Of a stretch of 64,000 bases of DNA, positions 22,101 through 32,205 are shown in pieces. The DNA is from Plasmopara viticola (taxonomy: Eukaryota; Oomycota; Peronosporomycetes; Peronosporales; Peronosporaceae), in assembly GCA_001695595.3 (NCBI GenBank), contig MBPM02000002.1, forward strand, positions 2,021,608 to 2,085,607, in the 5' to 3' direction. The number at the start of each line of letters is the position of its first letter. Position 1 is the stretch's first letter. The notes beneath the pieces were generated by a model that saw nothing but the letters and a program-made list of their open reading frames with translations, did not search any database and had not been told where the DNA came from. The position numbers and the translations under genes were made by a program.

Positions 22101-23882
22101 AAGTTTGTTGAACTAGTCGAGCACAAGCGTCGGCTTGACGCTGTGCTTGTCATCCAAGCTTCATTTCGGCGAAGTCTGGCAAAACGAAGGCTTGGAAAAA
22201 TGGTCGCAGATGAACGCGAGGCTGGTGCTGCTAAAACTATTCAAATGGCATTTCGCCATCGGCTTGCACAACTCAAACTGGCCCGAGCTCAGAGGACTCA
22301 GCTTGAGAGGACTGCTATTAGGCGTATCCAAGCCCTGAGCCGACGTTTTCTGGCTCAAAGACAACACGAAAAAGCGTCGCGTGAGCTTGGTGCCTCCTCT
22401 ATTCTCCAAAGATGCAGCAGACGTTGGCTCAAGCAAAATAGCCATATGATGGCAAAAGTCAAACACTTTCGCTTACGCACGGCCTTCCGCAACTTTTGCC
22501 GCGCATATGAAGCGGCTCATAGAGCAGGTGAAATGGAAGCCGAACCTTCTCCAAGTGACAATTCGTTGACGAGCCGAATGAAGTGCAAGTCAATTGACGT
22601 CTCAGGGACTCTGTCAAGCTCGGAGCAGGAAGACAGCTCTGCTAGTAGTGGTCGAATGGAACCTCCACTACGTATCTCTGCTCCCGTCCACCGTCGCACC
22701 AATAGTCGACAACGCAATCGGGTGACCAATCGACACCGCGGCCGTGAAAGTACGGACCAGCGCAACTTGCTACTCGAGAATGAAATCTTGCGCTTGCAGC
22801 AAATGCTTGTAGAACAAAGAAACGGTCCGCGGAACGACCCTATGAGCCGGTCTCGTCCACCTCGAAGTGTTCCGCTTGACTTGAGTCAAACTACCCGCGC
22901 AACACGCTCAAGCTCTGGTGGTTACTGTCCAATCGACGATGATTCGTTCGAGGAAGAAGATTGGGAGAACGACGACGTGTCGTTATTGCGACCACGTCGG
23001 GCGCGAAGTGTGGTACGTACGCAAGACGTCGATCATGTCTCCAAGCTGTCGCAAAAGATTGAAGAGCTGGACGCCAAGTGCAAGTTCCTCGAACAGCTCG
23101 TGGCTCGTAACACGTATGAGCATGCCGCAAGCGAGTCCTCGATGCACAGCCGAGGACTGCGTGGTGGCCGAAATCGTTTTTCATTGGATGGATCCTCAAT
23201 GTACGACGATCGATGTGCAAGCGACGCGGGCTCAGACGTGGATTCTATCATTTTCAACATGCAAACCCAGATGAACAGGCTGCAACACTCGATTGCTGAC
23301 ACGCATGCAACTTCTCGCAAATCTCACGCCATGTCCTTGTCGTCCAGTACACGGCCAACGCGATCGTCCTCAATTGCCTCGTTGCCATCGTTCTCCAACT
23401 TGCCGATAGGTGACGCTCCACGAAACCTGCCGTCGCTTCCATTGTCTGAGTCCCAGCTATCAACTGGTGGGTCTTCGCATGGCCACGGCCCGCGTAGTTC
23501 GCTGAATTACCCTTCACCGCCACCGTCTTCGGTTGCCTCGTCGTTTTACCAGAGTCCACCACTCTCGCACTTTGGCCACGGCAGACCTCGCATCGTCAAG
23601 TGGGCGCGGGCCAACAATTGCTACGAATGCGAAGAGCCATTTAATCTCTTTATGCGGCGTCACCACTGTCGTATGTGTGGCAATTCCTTTTGTCACGAAC
23701 ATTCCAGTCGACGTGTGTCTGTCTTTGGCATTGGCTTTGACGACGAGCCTGTACGCGTCTGTGATAACTGTTTTGCCGAATACTATGCAGCGTCCCAAGA
23801 GCACAGCACACTGCAAATTCCTTCTCAATGCGACTTTAATCCCGGTCCGCTATCATCGTCAACGCGGCTCAGCGGGTTGTAG
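19197..23882 (+). CDS. Unconventional myosin with IQ repeats and C-terminal FYVE-type zinc finger
   Basis: A short exon 1 (19197-19329, ATG at 19197) encodes the myosin N-terminal SH3-like start (TNVWVKSDDAIVWQAGEV). A 111-nt intron (19330-19440, GTACGT...TTTAG) leads in phase to exon 2, giving 1,524 aa. The motor is complete: P-loop GESGSGKTEST near residue 160, switch I NDNSSRFGKF near 221, switch II DIFGFESL near 460, and the actin-binding and relay segment HYVRCLKPNE. About six IQ motifs follow (residues about 860-1045, for example VLQKNYRGYRRR and VVRGFLARTQ). Next come Ser/Arg-rich linkers with short coiled coils. A zinc finger lies at 1425-1494: NCYECEEPF, RRHHCRMCG, FCHEH, VCDNC. FYVE fingers bind PtdIns3P, so endosome-directed transport along actin is inferred. 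The third Cys pair is Cys-x2-His and the usual WxxD is WARA, so lipid binding may be altered. Myosins with FYVE tails are known from oomycetes. Confidence 0.93.
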
Positions 23883-24031
23883 TTGTTTTGAGTGATGAGT
23901 GTCATGCATTTTTTTTAATAAAGTTAAGAAGAAGTAAGTAGTTTATCGAAAATGAATATGATTCTAAGTGTATGAGTGGTAATCGCATCTAAACCATCAG
24001 TAAATTCTTCCCTTTTGCTACAGAGAAGCTG

Positions 24032-24382
24032 AAACTTTTCATGTATTGTATTGTATTGTATTACGTTATCGCGTTGCCAAGTTATGCACGTGCTAGGCTC
24101 TATGGCTAGTCCACGGCATAGAGTGGTGTCCGCATACGTCGAGTCTCGTTCGGCGGGCAGTGCAGCCAGCACCGAGGCCGTGAGGGTCTTCCATTATTTT
24201 GTGTACTTCTGACTTGTAAGAGCCCAGGTGGCGCCCTGGTGCTGGAGACCGTCGCGTCGAGGGTGAGACTCGTTAGAGACCTGCAGATTCCCGAGAGCAC
24301 CTGCCCGAAGCGCGCGAGGATTAAGCCCCCGCGCTTGGAAGGAGGGCGTCACCCCAACCTTTTCCGAAAAAACTTTTCATGT
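24032..24382 (-). repeat. SINE-like retroposon, copy 1, with 13-bp target-site duplication
   Basis: The element body is 24045-24369. It is flanked by a perfect 13-bp direct repeat, AAACTTTTCATGT (24032-24044 and 24370-24382). The left end is a pentamer repeat (TATTG)n, which on the minus strand is a 3' (CAATA)n tail, so the element reads right to left. A near-identical copy lies at 57474-57793. There is no long ORF. I could not place clear A and B boxes, so it may be a non-tRNA SINE or the 3' end of a LINE. It sits about 150 bp after the myosin stop. Confidence 0.75.
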
Positions 24383-24879
24383 GATTTTCTTTTAAGAGCG
24401 TGCAAGTGTACTGTCGTAACTAGTTTAACATCAACAGGACAAACTCGACGACAATACAAAACTTACCCGTTGACATATATATTTGCACCTAGTACTAGAC
24501 AGAGGCACTACACATTAAGGTGATCTCCAGTTCGATCGCTCGTACGTGCTTGCTATATGGTTGAGGCCAGTGTGCGAGCTGTAGCCAAAACTTGACGAGA
24601 AGCACAACGCAATGTTACCGAAGCTTAAAGCTCACAGGATCACATTTCCGCGTGCTATTTCGTCAACGGCGCGTGAAGAAAGTCGCATTCAGCTACGTCC
24701 CCATGTCGCATATACGTTTCGCTCAACTCTCAACTACCCTGGCGTCTTCTAATTTGCATCTATGCAGTATCTAATCTTGCCGATGGTCAATGTGGGTCCA
24801 CAGATGGATCATCAATTGCCTTTGGCCAATATTTGAGGCCCGCACATAGCATCTAGCCTGATCTTTGATTTGATCTCAA

Positions 24880-27800
24880 AAACGCTGAAGCGATCGTGTT
24901 CTCCGACGGAAAACACATCGGACGCCACGTCACGCATTATTGCATTCCTTCACGGATCCTTCATGGCCACCCGCTTCCGCATTGTCCTCTTCACCGGCTT
25001 GAATGGCGATGCGATCAAGCGACGAGAAGACGACCGCGTCGGCTCTTGGTTCTGCTTCGGATCCTAATACGTCCACGCTTTACAGCGGCACAATCCCATC
25101 GCCCGCTGAGCTCGACTCTTCACCTCGCTTTACTGCGTGGATTCGCGCCGACGATGACAGAAGCGCTTTCGCAGCAAGATTTCGAAGCCCCAATCACGTC
25201 GACCTGATAAAGCTGCAGGCCGTCGTGTGGAGACCCCAAAGCCTCTCGCCTGTGACATCGAAGCGATAAATGTCAATACGTTGCTGGTGGCGACTGGTCG
25301 TTTTTTGCGTCTCGCATCAAGCAGACCCGTGTCACGTGCTATACAAGATATCGTAACTGATACCGAACAGGCCTTAGCAAAAGATTCACTAATGAATACG
25401 ATGGCGTAGTCGTCCAGCAAGAGCCGTGGAAGCGATGGCACCGAGCGTATATAACAGACTTTCCAGATTGGTCACATCAACAAGCTCCCTGGTGGTACTC
25501 TGTGCATCAAGGTCAAGCCGATGAAAGCGTGCATTCTTCCTGAGCGCGCATTGTTGAAGATACATTTCGGCTCAAGGATCTTACGCCTTGAGCACAAAGT
25601 TTTTCGTCGACGTCTGCAATGTCGACTCTGACACTAGCACGGACCTCATCCTGCAGCATTTGAAACGTGTCGCTCACGACATGATTCGCGATGTGAACCT
25701 CGCAATTAAGCTAACGTCTGTCATATGGAACGTGTGCTTCTTGTTGAGCTCGTGTTCTGGCTCACTTAGGATAAATGACTGCTTGTGTGACCAAGTGCTC
25801 TTTGACAAAAAGCTCAACCACGCGCACAGCTCGTTGCGCCTTATGAGTCCAAATGCTATTAAGCTACCGCTCGCATTACGGTCTTGACATTTAAGTAAAT
25901 TGTTTTCTCCCCACAAAGCGACAAAAATGGCCCCGAGCCCGGTGCCGCAACAGCAAAAGAAGTGTCCGACTGTAGATGCGCTTGCATCAAGTTTAAGTGG
26001 ACGTCCAGGCAAACTTCGCTACAGAAGGGAGTCAAGAGAGCGGAAAAATGAAAATTTCGCTCTAGCAAGGAGCTCAGCATGATCAGCATCTTGCTGCCAG
26101 CTAGCTTGCCAAACAGCTTCTCTCTTACTTGACGGTCAGTCGCTCGAATAGCAATTCACACCTTTCAGCAGTCTCAAGCCTTTAAAAAAAATTCTGACCG
26201 ACGGCCTTGACGACGGTTTGAGAACCGATTAAACAAGGAGAAGTGCACGTGCAACGAAGTCGATTATTTCAACATTATGGTCAAGTAGCGGCTGCAGCCG
26301 CTTGAGATGTGGCTACCGCAGAATACTCTTATGTGCTCCATTCGATAAAAGTCATGTTCGATACAGAGGAAATAATTGTTGACGATAGCCGTGGTCCTTG
26401 AAACCACGCCGGTCTCATCGATGTGAAGCGGTGATGAACTCAACTGAGCTTTCTTTATTCGTTGGGAAGTTTTCAAAGCAATTTTGGACGATGAGAACGC
26501 GGCGATTCTCAAGACCATCCCAGATCGTCTTGCGGAAGCAGATAGGAGGGTCAATTAATTTTCACAAGCCCCGACCACACCTCGAAAATAACCGCCGGAT
26601 AGCCGTTTGCTTTCAAGAGCGCTACTGGAGATAGCGAATTTGCGCAGCTACACGCGATCCACCAAAGCTTTGACTTAATCTCGATACGCATTGTGTGCAA
26701 AGTAAATGAAGCTTATAATATCAGCGGCTCCATAGAAACGACGCGAGATCTTTGACATATGTGCAAAGAGATGAACACTTTCCCCCCGCTAAAGATTCTG
26801 TCGCGTGACCAAGGTAATCTCTGCTCTTACTATCATGTCCATGGCGTCGAGTATCTTCACAGATGATAGTTGAATCCATTACCTTGGTCCAGCCGATCGA
26901 GCAGATCCCAGGGCAACGTACTCTACTCCAGGTCCTGCGGTCGGACCCCGGCTTGATCTGCATGGAGTAATGGAGTAAAGTGCAGTAGCAAAGCTGCTTG
27001 TATAAAAGGCTTGATCGATCCTCTTTCGATGACAGTTTGGTGCTGTAAATTTAAGCTGTAGACGGAAACGTGGTGATAATTGCTAACGACCTGGCCACTT
27101 GCTGCTAGATCATCTGCGGTTTCCAGCCCATGGAGCATCGTTTGTGTTCTGACTGTAAACACCAACGGTCTCAAAAACGGCCAGTCTTCTTCGAGATCAT
27201 GCGTCTTGATTGCTGAATGACGTGCATTTAAAAATCAGCAAGTTCGGCGACAGCCCCCATCTTTTTCATTTTAAGCTCAATCTTGACTCGAGCTTTAAGC
27301 ACAAGATCTTCATGGATGACCACGACTCAAAAGTGCATCAACATACAAGAGAAAGAAGCAATTGAAGGCTCACAACGATCTTCTCCGACTTTCCGGGATT
27401 CGATATGCTGCTGAGCTTTCCAGTCAAGCGGTCTCCGGACACTATATGGTTATGCAAGTTAAGGTTAAATGTGCCTTCATCTTTATTTTGGATCGGGCGA
27501 GTGGCTAAATGGCCGAGAATACTTGAAGTTTCTTCGCCAGCTACTGGGGTCTCATGTCGTAGTGACTGCGTTCGAGTGTGGAACATACACGATTCTGGTT
27601 CAGCTACGTATTGCAACTCACCTAGGCACAGTCTGGGAGCAATGAAAGTTGAGCACCAAATTTCAGCTGCAGGGCATCCAGAAGAAGCTTCGACAACTGG
27701 ACCCGGCTTCAGCTCAGTACCGCTCTTCATCAGATGCATCCAGGCGTAAGCTATGCGCAATTTAAGGAAGTTGTCATGAGGATGAGCCAGGTTTAAGTAA

Positions 27801-28720
27801 ATTGCAGCATTTAATTTCTAATCCTTAGACTCTCGGAAACAAACTAAGTACTTCTTCTGTCCAATGGATACGAGCGTGTGACGAGTCTCGATCAAGGAAG
27901 TCATGACACCTCGTTAGAAAATCACGGCAAAAGTATTCTCAGCTGATTGGTTAGATTCATCCCAGAGTTTGACCGTGCCATCCGAAGTGCGCCGGTGGTG
28001 GGATTGCTGGACGAGTGCGACTCGGCACATGATAGCGAATCTGGCACCGAATACAGATTGACGGTTGGCTTCTACCAGATCGTCCTGATCAGATTTAGCG
28101 GGTGCTCGAGCATCGTGTTCAATAATTGTCTTTAATGTGGCGCGCTTCTTCGTCTCAGCGCGAATCTGCGTTGGTGCTGCTGCACAAGAAAGAATCGAGA
28201 GCACAACCTCGGAACTATCGCCCCATTTACTAGTCTAAGCTTTTTTAAAGGTATTTTCCAACACGCTGACATATCCACTTCAGCGAGTGATCCTCAACGT
28301 AATTTACCCCAACTTACAGGGATTCGTCAAACACCGATCAATCCATCGCCATGTTCGGTTCCCTGAAAGTCTTCAAGATCTCGTTACGAGTCTGGACAAC
28401 GAAGCTTGTGCGATATTTCTGGATTTTAAGGCCGGATCAATTTGTTTCGGGTCCTCGTGCAAATGGGAACCGGCACAAAATTTGTGAATCGAGTTTTTTC
28501 TGCATTGATTCGCAAATGCATCTCGTCGTCCGCCAAAACATCTAGCTAGCATTACATCTTACGTGTGAAGCAATGCGATTTCCTGTCTGTATTGATCTTT
28601 GTCGTAACCATCGAGTCACTAGGCCAGCTGGTACGAGCACGTCTTTGCAGACGACCCAATTGTTTTGAGCAGCTCGGTCAGAAACTTTCAGAACAAAGGG
28701 TAGTGTAAAAGCAAAGTGTT
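24880..28720 (+). mobile_element. Decayed L1-like LINE
   Basis: Two recognisable parts in the same orientation lie in stop-riddled sequence. Around 24980-25890 the plus strand gives fragments such as WWYSVHQGQADESVH and STKFFVDVCNVDSDTSTDLI, then IRDVNLAIKLTSV and CDQVLFDKKLNHAH. These resemble the N-terminal ORF of L1-like elements of oomycetes. At 28300-28435, NLQGFVKHRSIHRHVRFPES and then EACAIFLDFKA match the reverse-transcriptase block with QGFV.GRSI..H and the first catalytic Asp (FLDFEKA). The middle (26000-28250) has no clean endonuclease motif and may include other insertions. The element is inactive. Confidence 0.55.
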
Positions 28721-28924
28721 GCGAAGCTTAATATGTCCAAGTTATGTGTGATGACAGATTACTAGAATCAGAAGTGTCCGCTGCTCCCGTGCTCAGTCGG
28801 ACAGAGACAGTAATGTACATCGCCATCCTGTTAGCCAATCGCCAGCGCTCCTTTTCATTCTTGAAATTACTCCTTCAAAGCATGGTGATACCGTGAAGTT
28901 CCACAATCAACTTCTACGTAGTCT

Positions 28925-29522
28925 TTAAGACGTTGTGCCGACGTTCAGGGACACTTCGAGGTCGGCGTTTTGTAGCCGAAATGATAGTGCTCTTGTGGCT
29001 ACGGAGCTTCTTGTTCTCTTTGTCGGTGAAAACATCATTGCTTCAGATTTTCGCGTTGCACAAAGTGCGATCGCCACTCGCTTGGATGCCAGTTCACGCC
29101 CAGCTCTGCTGAGCTCTTGTGGATGTTTTTGATTCATGTGCTTTCGAAAGCTGGCGCTACTTCCTATTTTAAAGTTAAAAGAGCTCTTGCACTTTAGACA
29201 ATAAGCCAAGTTTGTATCAGACGATTCCCACGCCTTCTTTCCCGGTGGTAGCTGTGCGTTTGGAGCTACAAGTCGGATGAACGACCAGTAATCGTCCTTC
29301 TTAATACGGTGCATCTTGAACAGGGGCGGCGGCGCAGGATCATTTGATGGTGGAGGCTCCATCCGGGAACGATGCGTTGTAGGCTCTTTCTTCTATCCTG
29401 CAATCTCAGCCGTATAAATGTGCTCGTGTGGTGTACTTTGCCGGGACGTCTTAAAACGTTTGCAATACGTTCACGGATACCGGATTAACGTTGTTAACGT
29501 TGAATTTACGTCCCCATTTCTA
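28925..29522 (-). mobile_element. hAT transposon copy C: 5' fragment with BED zinc finger
   Basis: A minus-strand ORF (29362-28925) starts MEPPPSNDPAPPPLF and holds a BED-type zinc finger: WSFIRLVAPNAQL, then YCLKCKSSF with FRKHMNQKHP. The same protein start is found in copy B (34698). Upstream, sequence matching the copy B leader runs to a degenerate terminal repeat ending at 29522 (ACGTCCCCATTTCTA). The remaining transposase is absent. The left break is near 28920, against the LINE relic. Confidence 0.75.
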
Positions 29523-30167
29523 ACGCATGTCTTACTTCCCCGCAATCTGCTTTTGTTTCCGAGTTATCATTGGTGACGTGAAGCTATCGCTCCATATTTG
29601 TGCGACATCTGGGTGCTCAATGACATGCCTCATTAACATGAAAAGTCTAAAAAAAACGGCATACTTGATATAAGGGTTCGATTTGTGGCGTCGCGCCGGA
29701 GGTTTGCCATTCAAATTAACCCGGATCGCGTGCGGCGCGACACACTTCCGAAGCACGCGCTCGCTGTATATCGCTCCACGTACAGTGAGGGTGGGCTATC
29801 AGACAGTCAGCTTTAGGCAAAGTTCAGCAGTCTTAAGAATCGACGGAAGCAGACTCCTGGGGCGAGGCGTAGAGGCGTCGGGACAATACGAGCACGAGTC
29901 GCAACTAGGCGCACTCAAATTGTGTCGGAAGAGGCTCAAGGTACCAAGTGATGGGTGGGGGTGTACCCACGTGCAACCAGCCCTCATAGACCACTCGGGC
30001 AAGATACCTCGCTTACGTCTATATCACTCAAGCTTCAACATCGCACCTATTATATAGCGACATTGTATTTTATTTTGTGCACTACAATATGCCGTAACTG
30101 GTTGTCAACTCAGCAATTGAAAGCCCGCACCACTTATTCACAACAAAATGCTTAAGAAGCCTTTCTT
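29523..30167. other. Spacer between hAT copies C and A
   Basis: About 640 bp unrelated to either hAT copy. A short CG-rich part (29690-30000) includes GGGTGGGGGTGTACCCACG and could be an old LTR or another insertion. Only weak ORFs are present. No gene is supported. Confidence 0.25.
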
Positions 30168-31877
30168 TTGACCGTGCTGACAACTTCGTTATTCTATGGG
30201 ACCTGCTTCGGCGAATTCAATACATATTACATCAAAGCGCGATACGAGCACAAATTACCAAAAGCATATAGCAGCAACGACAATAGCTTTTTTGTTTTGC
30301 GACAAAAAATCGTGTGCTGCGAATATTTGAACGATGATAAGTACGATGTGGTAATTGCGGGGTTTGAACTCACGCAGACTGGTGATAACGGGTCGAAAAT
30401 TGTCAGTGCGTGTGATGCGCAAGGTGTGCAGCACTTCGGATGCGTGGCGCATACGCTACATTTGTTTGCATCAGGAGATTTTTCAAAAACAAGTGTCGAA
30501 GTGACAAATGTGAAAGAGGATAATGACGGGAACGAGGAAGGTAGGAAGGAGGGTAAAAACATTGTTGACAGTGGAGATGAGGAGGTGCAGTGGATTGAGG
30601 ACCCTGCAATTGAACTGGAAGCTATTGCGTTCTTGGAGAAGGAACTGGTAGATATCGAATCCCAAACGATCGCAAGTTCGATAGACAACGTTTCGCATGA
30701 TTCTGAGCCACTGGACGTTAATGCTGATGACACGCTGGATGGAGGTCTTCTTGGTGGTTGTCTTAGTGTGCGGACAACAAGTTCAATTCTAAACGCTATG
30801 AAGCAAGCCATGAGTGAAACGAGAATGCATGTTTCTAGCTTTCGCAAAATTGTTCACTACTTCAACAAAAGTTCTAAAGGAAAAGACAAGTTGAAGTCGC
30901 TACAAAATGTGGCCGTACCTCTTACCGTTATTTCAGATGTAGCCACCCGCTGGAATAGCACGCATCCCATGATTCAACGCCTTCTGCAACTTCGTCCTAG
31001 TATCCAATCATTCATGGAGTTTATATTGACAGCGAAAGGCAAAGAAGAGTTCAGCGACGCAGGTATTGTGAGGCCCACTGGAGAAATGTGGTTATGCATC
31101 CAATGCCTCGACAAGCTTCTCGTGGTTTTTGAGCTGGTAACTAAGACACTATCAAGTGGAACATACCCCACGGCTACATTGATATATCCATGTATACGCC
31201 TTCTTGAAAAGCGACTATTAAATCAGAGGATATTTGCCAATAAAGCGCCTGCTCACGCTGGAGAATATTACTATAGCTCGGTGCTGGAACGCATGCATCT
31301 CGTCCGTCGGTTTTTCTTGTTTTTGCTCCGAAAAAGATTCAAGCAATTACCTTTAAATGTGAAATATTGCTGCTTGCTTGATCCTCAATTCGTGCATGGT
31401 GAGTCACTGAACGCAACAGAAAAAAGAGAAGGGAGGGTGTTCTTGGTGAGCGAGGCAATGCGCTCTGCTGGTGCTAATGCCGTCGATGATATCTGCAGCT
31501 CGAGCTTCGATGAGGATAGCGATGAAGAAGAGAACTCCATATGTGATCTCCTTGGACGCAAGCAGAGATCGCCTCATCCTCAAGCGCAATACGGGTTGTC
31601 GCTTGGTGCAAAAGTAGAGGCAGAGGTGAATCGATACTACGATAGATTCCATCAAAATGCACAAGAAAATTCGTGCCAAAAGCAGAATTCGAAAACTCAG
31701 AAACTTGACGATGGTCTCAAGTGGTGGCGCGAAAATGGCAGTGATTTTCCGCTCTTAGCTCCTATTGCGAGGAAATATTTTGGCATGATAGCTACATCAG
31801 TACCTTCAGAGCGCTGCTTCTCAAGGGCACGAAACATTATTACAGCACGGCGTAATAGGTTGTCTTGTTCCAGCTAA
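30168..31877 (+). pseudogene. hAT transposase (copy A), N-terminally truncated
   Basis: An open frame of 569 codons without its normal start; the first codon is not ATG. Visible hAT features are FGCVAHTLHLFASGDF (the C-x2-H region of the RNase-H fold), SDVATRWNSTHPMIQRLL (the W-containing helical insertion), and the C-terminal dimerisation block GLKWWRENGSDFPLLAPIA followed by SVPSERCFSRARNI. An acidic linker (EEVQWIEDPAIELEAIAF) lies between them. Compared with copy B, a short deletion near 31870 removes the last residues, so the protein ends CSS. With no BED finger it is not expected to act alone. Confidence 0.85.
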
Positions 31878-32185
31878 GAGAACCAGAGGAGTAGCTGAAG
31901 ACGTACGGTAGAAACGTGCTAAAGAGTTACATGTCGTAAATAGACTTTTTGCACAACTCACGTCAGCTTTAATGTGCCAGCAGCCAACTGTCTTACAAAC
32001 TCTTCTCTCGTCCGTTCTTATGTTTGTGCAGCTTGAACATGGTATGGTTTCAAACCATTGGTTTTACAGGTTACAGTGTCGTTCTGGGACGTCAAATAAC
32101 GTCTAAAAAAACGTGAACGGGAACTTTTGGACGGGAACGGGAACCACAAATTTTTACGTCTAAACTGTTCACGTCCCCATCCCTA
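30168..32185 (+). mobile_element. hAT transposon copy A, 5'-truncated, with intact right terminus
   Basis: A plus-strand element whose right end is a terminal repeat, ACGTCCCCATCCCTA, at 32171-32185. It carries the hAT catalytic and dimerisation regions (separate entry) and a 3' region of about 300 bp with GGGAACGGGAAC subterminal repeats. The BED-finger end and left terminal repeat are missing. The sequence from about 30560 to the right end is nearly the mirror image of copy B, 20 bp away. Confidence 0.8.
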
Positions 32186-32205
32186 GAAAATACATATGCA
32201 TCAGT

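Noticed and set aside
29683..30057. 124-codon plus-strand frame between hAT copies
   Set aside because: The first codons lack conserved motifs; high Arg and His and a position inside a repeat block suggest chance.
30227..30847. 206-codon minus-strand frame
   Set aside because: Antisense to the acidic linker of the hAT transposase; low-complexity Ser/Thr-rich artefact.
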